A stretch of DNA of 64,000 nt from assembly GCA_918797485.1 (NCBI GenBank), contig CAKKNE010000005.1, forward strand, positions 2,914,001-2,978,000, read 5' to 3'. Positions 8,431 to 16,561 of the stretch are shown one piece after another; position 1 is the stretch's first letter, and each line of letters opens with the position of its first letter. This DNA is from Pelagomonas calceolata. Taxonomy: Eukaryota > Sar > Pelagophyceae > Pelagomonadales > Pelagomonadaceae. Both the position numbers and the translations under genes were made by a program. The notes under the pieces are model-generated. The model did not search any database and had not been told where the DNA came from. It saw only the letters and a program-made list of their open reading frames with translations.

Positions 8431-10031
8431 AGAGTTCGTCAGCCACGTGCCGCCTGCGAAGAAACGCCACCGCCGGCGCTGGGGCACGTAATCGGCATGA
8501 ACATAGCAACAGTGCTGTGATCACAAAAAAAACGTGAAGGGGGGGGGTCGAAGCGGGTGGGGGACCGGCCGCCAGGGAAGTCAGGGAGGGTGCGGGGGTT
8601 TGGGTTTTGGGGGGGTTGGGTGGTTTGAGGAGTGTCTCGATCCCCGGGCCCGTACCGCCGCCATGGGAGAGAATGTGCCTTACCCTGACTGGAAGCGGGC
8701 GAAGCGGCCCCTCAGGTCCTCGTCGAAGTCGCCGTTGAGTACCTCCTGCCACAGTTCCGGGTCATTCTCGACCGCGTCGGCGAACTTTTTGACTCCACTG
8801 AGCGTGTAGGGGACGATGCGTAGGAGGGTGTGGCCGGGCGTCCTCGGCTCGGGCTAGTTCGGTAAAACATTGCAGTGGAGACGCGTGGCGCCCGAGAAGA
8901 TAGCAATGCGCACGTGGTCTGGGCACGCGGTCTGAATACGAATGCATCGACCTCCAGACGTTTCTTCGAAGATCATAAGATCATTCTTTTTGAGCGGCCG
9001 CCCGTCGACTTGCGCCGCGCCTTTCTGCTGAACATACGAATAGATGAGGGGCGAGCCCCTAGGGTGACGTACGTCCCCGGCGTCGACGTGCAGCCCGCAG
9101 GGCTGAAATGACCTCTCCTTCACATGACGGGAGCCGGCGTCCAGACCGAGAGGCTTGCCCGCCACGCGGACTACGACCTGGTTCACAGATAGGGAGTGCT
9201 TCGAGCGCCCGTCGTCGTCCGGGTGCTGCATGTCGTCGGTTGGTAACATGAGCGTGTCGCACATGACCGGGTGATTTGCGACCTGGGACATAGCCTCGAG
9301 TACGTCGGGAACTCCATGGTGTATAATCTCGGCGCACTGTCCGATTACCGGAGCCACGGCCGCCATGACCGACTCCACGGCCGGCTTGTGCGTGTCCTCG
9401 CGTATCCAGGGAACGACAACAGTGCCCTTTCCGATGTCGATGGTGCGCGTGGCCGGACTTGAAACAAAGCTGCCTGCAACTCCGGCGGGCCAGTAGGAAC
9501 CGCCCGTCTTCTCGTCATTCGTGAGCCCTTTCTGGCGCAGCGCCGCATCGACCTTTTTAAACGCCGCGTTAGTTAAGGCCCGTAACTGCGACGACGCTAC
9601 TGTTCCGCCGTCGGAGGGCGCGAAGATTACAATGGCCATCTCGTCTCCGGACGCGGCGTAGGCGTGCACCGTCAGCTTCTTTCCACAGGCGGGCGGCTGG
9701 ATCAGGAACGGTTCCAAAAGGTCAACATCCTTTTCTGTCAGGACCTTGACCTGACTCTTGGGATAACCCACAGTCCGCGCCCTCGCGTCCGGGTGTCCGG
9801 TGAGGCCGGTGCCTTCGATTACGAGATCGTTTCCGTCCGTTTCCACGCCCGCGACTAAAACGCCTTCCTTATCAGAGATCGAGGCCGGGAGCGCGTCCAG
9901 GAACGCGCGTACGTCGTCGACGACGCGGAGGCGGTGCGTCGCGCGCGTCCGCGCCGGACGCTCGGACTCGTCCGCGGGCGCCACGAGCTCGCCGACTGGG
10001 CCGAAGGGCGCGAGGGCCTTGAACGCGTCAC

Positions 10032-10179
10032 CCGTGTGGAAATCAAACGTTGGGGTGAGTAAGCCTAAGACGCCTCGTGCGAGGACGCCAGGCACTCTCG
10101 CGCTGCGTCGAGGCGGCCAGAATAGTACATAATACCTCCAGGCCGGCCCGACGAACTTGTTGAGCGCTGCGTCCGTCAC
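10032..10179 (-). mobile_element. Introner with lost acceptor inside the phosphatase-like gene
   Basis: On the minus strand it ends TTTGATTTCCACACGG where other copies end CACACAG, so the AG is gone. GTGACG flanks both sides (GTGACGGACGC at 10179-10169; GTGACGCG at 10031-10024). The inserted length is in frame and stop-free, giving VTDA...DAFKAL across it, so it could be translated as an insertion in the phosphatase. Confidence 0.6.
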
Positions 10180-10356
10180 GTCGTCGCCGACGTAGATGGG
10201 CTGAACGCCGTCGAACCAGTCGTGCGCGCGCGCCACCCTCGGCCTCGCGCACCATATCTAATAAGTAAAGCGCCGCTTCGCCCAGGCCGCCGACGGCCGC
10301 AGCTCGAAGACGCACTTGCAGCTGAACTTCCGTAGCGTCCTAAAGGGCGCCAGCGC

Positions 10357-10516
10357 CTGCGCGCAAATCAACCAGTCGACGACGCCGCCGCGCTGGTCAT
10401 TCCCGCCGTCCGAGAACTGTGCCGCAACGCCGTCGAGCAGGCGTCACGTCGATGGCGTGGAGGTCATGATTCAGCGGAGAAAGGGTTGCGAAATTGACTT
10501 GTGCACTGGCCAGCAC
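10357..10516 (-). mobile_element. Introner in the phosphatase-like gene
   Basis: Flanks GTGCTGGC (10516-10509) and GCGCTGGC (10356-10349) match 7 of 8. It ends TGGTTGATTTGCGCGCAG and carries both core halves (CACGCCATCGACGTGAC, GCTCGACGGCGT). The flank-based splice gives a frame that stops soon after (GAL then TAG), one sign that this gene is damaged. Confidence 0.75.
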
Positions 10517-10622
10517 GAGCGGCGTCCACGACCCCCGCGACGCGCGGCCGGTCGGCCTCGGCGACGCCGCGCCAGTGGATCAAGACGGAGAAGACGTTGT
10601 CCTCGACGGACGCGCCCGCGAC

Positions 10623-10788
10623 CTGTGTGGAAATCAAAATTTTACGGCGCGTTGCGACGCCTGCTCGATGGCGTGGTAGTGCTTGTTCCTCACCGCTCGA
10701 CCGAGCCAGGACGGCCGCGCCGTCGCCGAGAAATGACTTAGCGAAGAATTGTCGGGTGCACCCGACGCACTGGTTGATTTCCACACAG
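10623..10788 (-). mobile_element. Full-length introner at the patatin/phosphatase junction
   Basis: Perfect terminal repeats: CTGTGTGGAAATCA and its complement TGATTTCCACACAG. Its interior (GCGGCCGTCCTGGCTCGGTC, CACGCCATCGAGCAG, GCGCCGTAAAATTTTGATTT) matches the copy at 55.7 kb in the same orientation relative to the gene. Unlike other copies, its flanks differ (GTTACAAG left, GTCGCGGG right). Confidence 0.85.
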
Positions 10789-11095
10789 CTTGTAACCGCC
10801 ACCGCCGCTGCTGCGCATTTAAGTTCTTCGACCCGAAGATCAGCCTCACGAGATCATCATACAATCTCTGCAAGACGGCCACGGGCAGCTCCGCGATCGC
10901 AAGACCAAAGGCCACGATGGCACCCGTGGACGTGTCCGCAAATAAATCGAACTGATCTCTAATAGAGGTCCTTGTCTCCAGCTCGCACTCCGCCAGCACG
11001 GCGAGAGGTACCACGCCGCACGCGCCGCCGCCGTCCACGCACAGCACGTGCTCGCCCGACGTCCTCTGGTTGATCGCGTACGCCGCGGTAGCCAC
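10787..11095 (-). CDS. Patatin-like phospholipase, N-terminal part only
   Basis: About 100 residues carry the patatin oxyanion motif (LCVDGGGACGVVPL) and the nucleophile elbow in FADTSTGAIVAFGLA, where the first Gly of GxSxG is Asp. The segment VLQRLYDDLVRLIFG fits the helix that follows in calcium-independent phospholipases. The catalytic Asp half of the fold is missing: at 10786 the frame enters an introner and the next exon is phosphatase-like. The open frame begins at 11095 without a clear ATG; the beta-rich frame upstream (11110-11729) may be its N-terminus, one frame apart. Probably a fragment or chimera. Confidence 0.6.
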
Positions 11096-11109
11096 CGGTC
11101 GGCTCTGGT

Positions 11110-11729
11110 AACTCTTCTAGCTCGGCGTCGGACTCCGCGCGGACGTCGTAGGCGCAGGAGCCACTCAAGCGGTTCGAGGCCACGTAGACTTGCACAGTCG
11201 AGCCCGCCTTGAGGGAGACGTCGTCCAAAACCAATTCTTCGTCGCTCGAATCGAGGCGAAGCTTCCGGATGGACGCGATGCACGGCGCACCGTCTCGCTT
11301 GAACGCTCTATTTTCGTCTAGAGCAAACGCTAGCACGTAGCAGTGGTCGCGCGGCCCGCCGAGCCAGTCACCCTTCTGGCCGCGTCGCTTGATGCTGACG
11401 CGCGCGCGCGTCGGCCGCCGCGCCGCGAGGCAGTAGCCTATACCTCTACCTTCTCGCAGCGAGTCGCTCGCCGTCCAGGCGTGGGCGTAAGCGCTCGCCG
11501 TGGTGGCCAGTGCTAGCTGTTCTTGCGCTGGTGCGGCGACCGGCGCGGCGACCGGAGAACCATCGCTGGCAGATCCGCTGGCGGCTTTTATGAGTAGGCC
11601 TAACACCAGCCAGCATTGCTGGGATTGCAGCGAGTATTGCTCTCGGGAAACTCTGCGGCAATGGTCCCTAGCAGGGCGAAACGTGGAATTTAACCCGGTG
11701 GGGCAAGCACCAGTGGCAGCTTTTGCCAC
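11110..11729 (-). CDS. Hypothetical beta-rich N-terminal region, start unresolved
   Basis: An open frame of about 200 codons without ATG. Its conserved-looking part (GRGIGYCLAARRPTRARVSI, HCYVLAFALDENRAF, SSDEELVLDDVSLKAGSTVQ, VYVASNRLSGSCAYDV) resembles a beta-sandwich. It runs into the patatin-like segment with a one-base frame difference at about 11100 and no plausible intron between them. I do not recognise the domain. The near-palindrome at 11742 lies just upstream. Confidence 0.35.
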
Positions 11730-11741
11730 AGGTAAGCTTTT

Positions 11742-11765
11742 GCTAGTGTCTTACAGCCCGCTAGC
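11742..11765 (-). promoter_or_regulatory. Recurrent near-palindromic element
   Basis: GCTAGTGTCTTACAG followed by CCCGCTAGC, oriented toward the minus-strand patatin-region gene immediately downstream. Confidence 0.6.
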
Positions 11766-11843
11766 ACGGGCCGGGCGGCCCGGGCCCTATTTTTCCAAAC
11801 AACAAGTACAATCTCAGCAGTGATCTACGTACCTAATCCTCTA

Positions 11844-12246
11844 GTACGGGAGCTCGGGCGACGAGGACTCGATCGACTCGAGCCGTCCGGCGCTGCGCGA
11901 TTTAACAAAACCTTTAAGCAAAAAGCGCAAGAACGCCGCGGCCAAGGCTATTATTTTGTTGGCGCGGGGCGGCGGCGAGCTCGACGCGGCGTTAACGTTA
12001 CGACAGTCGGGCGTGCGCGCGCGGGACGCGCTCTACGCGCGTATTGTGGATGTCGCCGACGAGATGCCCGGCGCGGCGACGCTCGACGAGCTCCTCTTTT
12101 ACGCCGCGGACGCCAAGGCGCCGCCCCATCAGGGCAAGCGGGCCAAGACGGAGCGCGAGGCCGAGACGGGCTTCGCGGGGACGCTGCTCGGTGGCGGCGC
12201 GCCGGCGCCGTCGCGCGAGGAGGAGGAGTCGTCTCGGGGGATGTAA
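11844..12246 (+). CDS. Small hypothetical protein, 5' end unresolved
   Basis: The frame opens after CTAATCCTCTAG (ends 11843), which looks like a branch site plus acceptor, and continues to TAA at 12244. The product is acidic then basic (GSSGDEDSIDSS, KPLSKKRKNAAAKAI) followed by a helical stretch (ELDAALTLRQSGVRARDALY, VDVADEMPGAATLDELLFYA). No upstream ATG is evident; the first in-frame ATG is at 12062. Function unknown. Confidence 0.4.
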
Positions 12247-12703
12247 AGTACTATTTCGTGGGTCAAAAATGTCGATGTGGACCGTGGTTCCGTGGGCCGC
12301 AAGGGTATGTTCCGCGGCCGCTACTGTAAAATTTTTGGTCTCGCCGAGCGACTACGATGAATTGTGAATTTGGGAAATTGTTTATTACGCCGCTCACGGG
12401 GCTGGAGCCTTTTCCGCAGCGATCTTGCAGAATCCGCCGGAGGATTTCGGTCTTAACCCGATGCACTTCACGCGGAACGTGCATCGTAGTTTGCGCGGTT
12501 GGTGGAAGGAGGCAACCGCAGTTTTGCTTAAGCGAGCGAATACCGCAATTGCCACACATGGGCGTACGGCCCCCCAACCCGGACACGACGCAAAGACCTG
12601 TGCCCCCTGTTGCGTCGACGAGGCATCGAAGCGCGGTTCGACTGGACGGCGGCACCGCGCTCAAGAGCACTTGTCAAGGGCGGAGCTGCTATCTGACAGT
12701 ACT
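12247..12703. other. Intergenic between convergent genes
   Basis: No supported gene, repeat or RNA; open frames here overlap in all directions and show no recognisable domain. Confidence 0.4.
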
Positions 12704-14266
12704 TCACCAGTCGACCTGGTGCTCGCCAATGGCGTGAGGTCGTATGTTTATAAATTGCGCAATGATAGCCACCAACTCGGGGGGTAACTGGGTTCCACTC
12801 CCTCGCGACAATTGCGAAACAATCCTCCCCCAATACGCGAGATAGCGCTTCTCCCAAGCGCCCCATAGTCGCTTAAACAGGGGAAGTGAGCGCCGGCTGC
12901 ATTCCCCACCGTCACAAATGAGCAAGAGCGCCGTCTTCGCAGCAGAAACCAAGTGTTCATCTTTCTCCCGCGCACCCAGGTTGTCGTAGATCCTCAACAT
13001 CTCATCAAGAGGGAATTGTTGCGCACCCGAGCATGGGGAGCGCACCTGCACCATTTCATCGAGCTGCAGGAGGAGGTTGACACTATAGTAGTCGAAATTC
13101 GCAGCGGCCAAATGAAGTACGGTGATGTAGTCGCCGTCATCCCCGACTTCCTGAGTCAAGTACGCACGGTATCCATCCTGAAACCCTTCTTCCCTATGGT
13201 AAATGCAGCTTACGAGAAGCTCAAAGATTTGCCCCCGTCGTGGGTCGCCGTCGTCGCAAAAAAGGTAGTATGCCAAAAAGAGAGGTGTAACCTGGTCTCC
13301 CTCGCGAGGGTCGTGCTCCTCTACCTCGTCTGGGTGTCCGAGCCGGAGTAACGCTACAACCGCGTCAAGCCTGCCATCCTGGACGGCTAGGTAAAGCGGG
13401 CTCTCTGCCTGGCCGTGATAATCCAAGTCCAAGCCAATACCCACACGGCGGACGAGCACCGTCAGCGCAGAGACGAGGGGCTCTCCAGCGAGCTGTTGTA
13501 GTGCTAGATGACTGCTGCGGCAATTCACGTGAACGTAGGCGCGGCCGTCCGACCAAGATATAAGGTCCTGGGGACCGACGTCGCTGCCGCCACAAACAAT
13601 ACAGCAGTCGCCACGGTGCTGATAGCACAAAACAACAAAGGGCATGCAGGAGGCGTCGCTCTCGCTCTCGCTCTCGCTCTCGCTCTCACCGTTGATCACG
13701 GTAGACAGGGCGAAAGGTGCCGACGCCTTGAGGGCGCAGCTCGCGTGGACCGCGGCGCGGCAGCCCGCGTGGCCGCACCGGACGGCGTTGCCGCGGCCGC
13801 AGACGTCGCACCTCGTCTCCGCGCGCTCGGGGCCGACGTCGAGGTCGACGGCGCACATGTCGTCGTCAGCATCGAGCTCGGGCGTCCAGAGATGGCAGCA
13901 CACGTGGGTCCAGCCACCCGTGCGGCCGACGCGCTTCAGGCCGCCGCCGTGCGCGCCGCAGAGACCACACAGCGGATTAGTGTCAGCGCGGCAGGGGTCG
14001 CAGCGCCACCGCGGCGGCGGCGCGCCGACGACGCCGTAGCAACCCCGGTGGACTCTAACCCGGCACCCGACGCAGTCGACGAACGGGCCGGCGTCCTGAC
14101 CACCGCCACAGACGGCGCAGATGTCGCTGCGGTTCACTTCCTCCCGCGGGCCCTCGTCGCGCGCGAACCGGTCTAGCACCGCTTCTTCGTTTTCGTCCTT
14201 CGCGGCGGCGAGGTCGGGCGGCTTTCGCCAGACGGGTGGCCAGGTTAGCTCTAGTGTGCTCTGCAT
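12704..14266 (-). CDS. PHD/extended-PHD finger protein with ankyrin repeats
   Basis: 520 residues from ATG 14266, single exon. Residues 48-95 are a PHD finger (CAVCGGGQDAGPFVDCVGC, HRGCYGVVG, WRCDPC) and 98-210 a zinc-knuckle plus extended PHD of the BRPF/Jade/AF10 type (CGLCGAHGGGLKRV, WTHVCCHLWTPEL, CDVCGRGNAVRCGHAGC, VHASCALKA). Such tandems bind histone H3 tails and nucleosomes. An acidic SESESESESESD run comes from a microsatellite. Further Cys/His pairs follow (CIVCGG), then ankyrin repeats (SPLYLAVQDGRLDAVVALL, ITVLHLAAANFDYYSVNLLL). It ends with LPPELVAIIAQFI, an F-box-like pattern shared by local ankyrin proteins. PHD plus ankyrin is an unusual combination. Confidence 0.8.
   Translation of the reverse strand: MQSTLELTWPPVWRKPPDLAAAKDENEEAVLDRFARDEGPREEVNRSDICAVCGGGQDAGPFVDCVGCRVRVHRGCYGVVGAPPPRWRCDPCRADTNPLCGLCGAHGGGLKRVGRTGGWTHVCCHLWTPELDADDDMCAVDLDVGPERAETRCDVCGRGNAVRCGHAGCRAAVHASCALKASAPFALSTVINGESESESESESDASCMPFVVLCYQHRGDCCIVCGGSDVGPQDLISWSDGRAYVHVNCRSSHLALQQLAGEPLVSALTVLVRRVGIGLDLDYHGQAESPLYLAVQDGRLDAVVALLRLGHPDEVEEHDPREGDQVTPLFLAYYLFCDDGDPRRGQIFELLVSCIYHREEGFQDGYRAYLTQEVGDDGDYITVLHLAAANFDYYSVNLLLQLDEMVQVRSPCSGAQQFPLDEMLRIYDNLGAREKDEHLVSAAKTALLLICDGGECSRRSLPLFKRLWGAWEKRYLAYWGRIVSQLSRGSGTQLPPELVAIIAQFINIRPHAIGEHQVDW
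13655..13686. repeat. TCGCTC microsatellite inside the PHD gene
   Basis: Five tandem TCGCTC units encode the alternating Ser-Glu run of the PHD/ankyrin protein. Confidence 0.9.
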
Positions 14267-14296
14267 AATCCCGCTGCTTCGTCGCTCCTGTGTCTT

Positions 14297-14320
14297 GCTA
14301 GTGTCTTACAGGCCGCTAGC
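14297..14320 (-). promoter_or_regulatory. Recurrent near-palindromic element
   Basis: GCTAGTGTCTTACAG plus GCCGCTAGC, only 31 bp from the PHD-gene ATG and oriented toward it, the shortest spacing in the window. Confidence 0.65.
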
Positions 14321-14340
14321 TATGACAGGACAGGCGAGGT

Positions 14341-14395
14341 TAAAAATCACTGGCGATCGAGCCCCGAGTCTCCTGCCCCGGGTCGACAGCGTTTG
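14341..14395 (-). repeat. Dispersed ankyrin-gene 3'-end repeat, copy 2
   Basis: AAATCACTGGCGATCGAGCC followed by CTCCTG and GTCGACAGCGTTTGG, as at 26.53 kb. Here it is a remnant detached from a gene and sits 20 bp beyond a near-palindrome. Confidence 0.7.
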
Positions 14396-14559
14396 GGTGC
14401 GCACAGCAGCCGCCCGCCACTACAGCCGCCCACACTTGCATCCTCTGCGTCGTGCCACTGGACACGGCGTCGGAGCCTAGCGGCTAGGCTAGACGGCGCA
14501 GACCTCTATAACGCACGTGCTTTGCGCACAGCTTAGAGCTAAGCCGCCTAGCCACCACG

Positions 14560-15312
14560 ATGCTGCGGATAAGCACCATAAACAACCACACCTATACGTC
14601 GCCGCGGCCACCGGGCGGGCAAATACACGATGCCGCGCTGGATGCCATCCCAGGCACGTTGCGAGAGAGACTGGAGCTTGGCGACTCGCCGAACGTAGTA
14701 GGTCCAGTCAAGGATTGGCGGCCCCTCCACTATCTGTTACGCGAGGGCGACAAAATGGAAGCTCGGCTCACCTGCTTACTTATTCTCCTTGAAGCGGGAG
14801 CAGATATTGATGCGCCGGACGTGGACGACATGACACCGCTCGACCACGCTGCCGAGTCTTGCCACGTGAACGTGGTCGCCGCTCTACTCGAAGCCGGTGC
14901 CGACGTAAACAGAGGCGGTGAATACAATGTTACGCCTCTTCACCACGCATGTGAACGTCATTTTGATTCTGACGTCGCGCCTGCAAAAGTGCTCATCAGA
15001 AATGGTGCCACGGTCGACGCGCGAGACAGGTGGGGCCAAGCGCCCCTCGACTACGCTATTCGACATCTACAGGTCAAGTCCAGGCGCCGCCGCCACATCC
15101 TCCCGATCCTCCTCCGCGCCGGCGCCGCCCTCCCCGCAGAATCGGACGACGCGTACATCCGGAAAGTGATCGCGGCGGGCAACATCGGCCGCTACGAGCG
15201 CATCCACCTCAACGACCTCGGAGCGATCTTCGTACCGAAGTTCGCCCACCTCCTCCCGCCGGAGATGGTCCGCCGCGTCGTCGAGTACGCCTTTCACGTT
15301 GGGGATTACTGA
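14560..15312 (+). CDS. Ankyrin-repeat protein with RYER-type tail
   Basis: 250 residues from ATG 14560. Ankyrin units: QIHDAALDAIPGTLRERL, RPLHYLLREG, LLILLEAGADIDAPDVDDM, TPLDHAAESCHVNVVAALLE, AGADVNRGGEYNVTPLHHAC, KVLIRNGATVDARDRWGQA, PLDYAIRH. The tail IGRYERIHLNDLGAIFVPKF, then LPPEMVRRVVEYAF, is the clearest version of the end domain shared with the genes at 4.5 and 26.8 kb; LPPEMVRRVV has the shape of an F-box-like helix, suggesting an adaptor to a ubiquitin ligase (inference). Confidence 0.87.
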   Translation: MLRISTINNHTYTSPRPPGGQIHDAALDAIPGTLRERLELGDSPNVVGPVKDWRPLHYLLREGDKMEARLTCLLILLEAGADIDAPDVDDMTPLDHAAESCHVNVVAALLEAGADVNRGGEYNVTPLHHACERHFDSDVAPAKVLIRNGATVDARDRWGQAPLDYAIRHLQVKSRRRRHILPILLRAGAALPAESDDAYIRKVIAAGNIGRYERIHLNDLGAIFVPKFAHLLPPEMVRRVVEYAFHVGDY

Positions 15313-15419
15313 GTAAACAAGCACACGAAAATGGAAGGATGGTTTGAAGCATTCCTAAACGAGACGTTCAGTCCAGAGTTGTCAGACTCCATGGCGAGGA
15401 ACATGAAATGACCCTCGTA
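15313..15419. other. Intergenic
   Basis: Short spacer between the ankyrin gene and the TPR/USP fragments; nothing recognised. Confidence 0.3.
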
Positions 15420-16123
15420 GCAGCTACGCAACGCCTCTGTTCGAGCTAGAGCCCTTCGAAGAAGCCAAGGGTGTGCTACGAAAGACATTTCCTGCGGCGC
15501 AGCGCGTTCTCGGTGGTGACCATGAGGACACGCTCGGTCCTGATGAAAGATGTTTACGCGAGGGCGCTCTACAAAGCCGACACTTGATGATCCCCGCGAG
15601 GCCGTGGCGACGCTCGAGGATACACGCGCCGCGGGCGTGCGAAGTCAACGTGGTCCTCGAGCGTGCCGCGAAGGCGCTCGTGCTGAGCCTCGCGTGGTAC
15701 TCGACGGACCAGGAGGGCGACGACGTGGCGGCGCTGCTCGAGCTCGTGTGGCGCGACGCGCAGCTCCCGGCAAAACGCGTGTTCTCGTCGATCGGCAAGG
15801 TCAAGTTCGAGGTGGACCTGTTCGCGGTGGCGGTGTTCCAGAACGCACACTACACGGCGTTCGTGCGCGCGAGGGATGGCTCGGACTCGTGGACGTACCA
15901 CGACCGACGCTCGGCCGTCGCCGTCGGGACGTTTGCGAACGTCGTGCAGCAGCCCAGGCCGCCAGAGGCCCCAAATCCAATCGAGTCGAGACAATCGAGA
16001 CATCGAGACGTCCGGCGGGCCCCAGGCCGCCAGAGGGCCCAAATCGAATCGAATCGAGACAATCTGCTTCATCGAGACGTCGAGACGTCCGGAAGCGGCC
16101 ACTGGACTCATATGTTTCTATAA
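15420..16123 (+). pseudogene. TPR fragment abutting a USP-like C-terminal fragment
   Basis: The plus strand begins with a kinesin-light-chain-like TPR piece (PFEEAKGVLRKTFPAAQRVL, GGDHEDTLGPDER) and about 30 codons later becomes a ubiquitin-specific-protease end: ALVLSLAWYSTDQEGDDVAA, FEVDLFAVAVFQNAHYTAFV and DSWTYHD, where HYTAFV corresponds to the His-box of USPs. No Cys-box or full fold is present and no start codon is convincing. The frame then runs into tandem repeats. It is best read as two unrelated gene ends brought together, non-functional or a very young chimera. Confidence 0.5.
15953..16095. repeat. Minisatellite, two diverged units
   Basis: Two units of roughly 65-75 bp share CAGGCCGCCAGAG, CCCAAATC(C/G)AATCGA, CGAGACAATC and ATCGAGACGTC. 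They follow the USP-like fragment. Confidence 0.75.
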
Positions 16124-16561
16124 CCTCGGTCGCAAGCCTCACCCCCCCAGCCCCCCTAAAAATAAACCCTTACCAACGGGAGCCTAAACACGTGTCCACG
16201 GGGGTCGGAGTTCGTCTAGTGTGGTTTGTCTCCTCGGAGTCTTCGGGTATACATAACTTTTTAACGTGCCGGTACCTACCTTCCTACGACTGACGCTGTA
16301 GATGTCGATGTGACGGTGCTAGTACTAGTGGGCGGAGCCCCTGGCGCCGTAGATCGCGCTAGCGGCAGTGAGGCACTAGAGAGAAAAAAAAACAAGCCGG
16401 GCGCGTGTTTCAGCCGCACAGCTAACTGCTGCTCCTAGTGATTGCTTTGAGAGACATCTATATTTGCTGCGCGCTCGCAGTCTGCAGCGAAACGCATCGA
16501 TTGTAGGAGAGCCCCCTGAGCCTCTGCGCTCTCTGAGCCGTCGAGCCGCGGGCTGCGCGTC
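16124..16561. other. Intergenic upstream of an ankyrin gene
   Basis: A/C-rich stretch near 16140-16190 and A-run at 16383; a weak CTAGTACTAGTGG motif near 16319. No gene. Confidence 0.35.

Larger units (their letters stand above)
8680..10622 (-). pseudogene. Trehalose-6-phosphate phosphatase-like gene with frame breaks, fused to an unknown C-terminal domain
   Basis: Pieces of a HAD-type trehalose phosphatase run in order on the minus strand: GASVEDNVFSVLIHWRGV (10622-10517), KCVFELRPSAAWAK (near 10300), GEAALYLLDM, PIYVGDDVTD (near 10190) and HRLRVVDDVRAFLDAL (near 9920). They lie in three frames: one step at about 10275 (a lost 7-base GGGCGAA unit would explain it) and one in a GC run near 10232. 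The exon join at 10516/10357 also changes frame. The N-terminal DxDGT half is absent. Downstream, about 340 residues continue in frame, ending with an HxD-bearing segment (CGLHVDAGD) and a TAG at 8856, after which 57 coherent codons follow. It is a decaying host gene or poorly assembled; the C-terminal domain is unrecognised (a 2OG-oxygenase fold is only a guess). Confidence 0.6.

Noticed and set aside
10787-11729. One continuous gene from the beta-rich region into the patatin segment
   Set aside because: They differ by one base of frame and no intron over 30 nt with correct phase fits; left as two entries.
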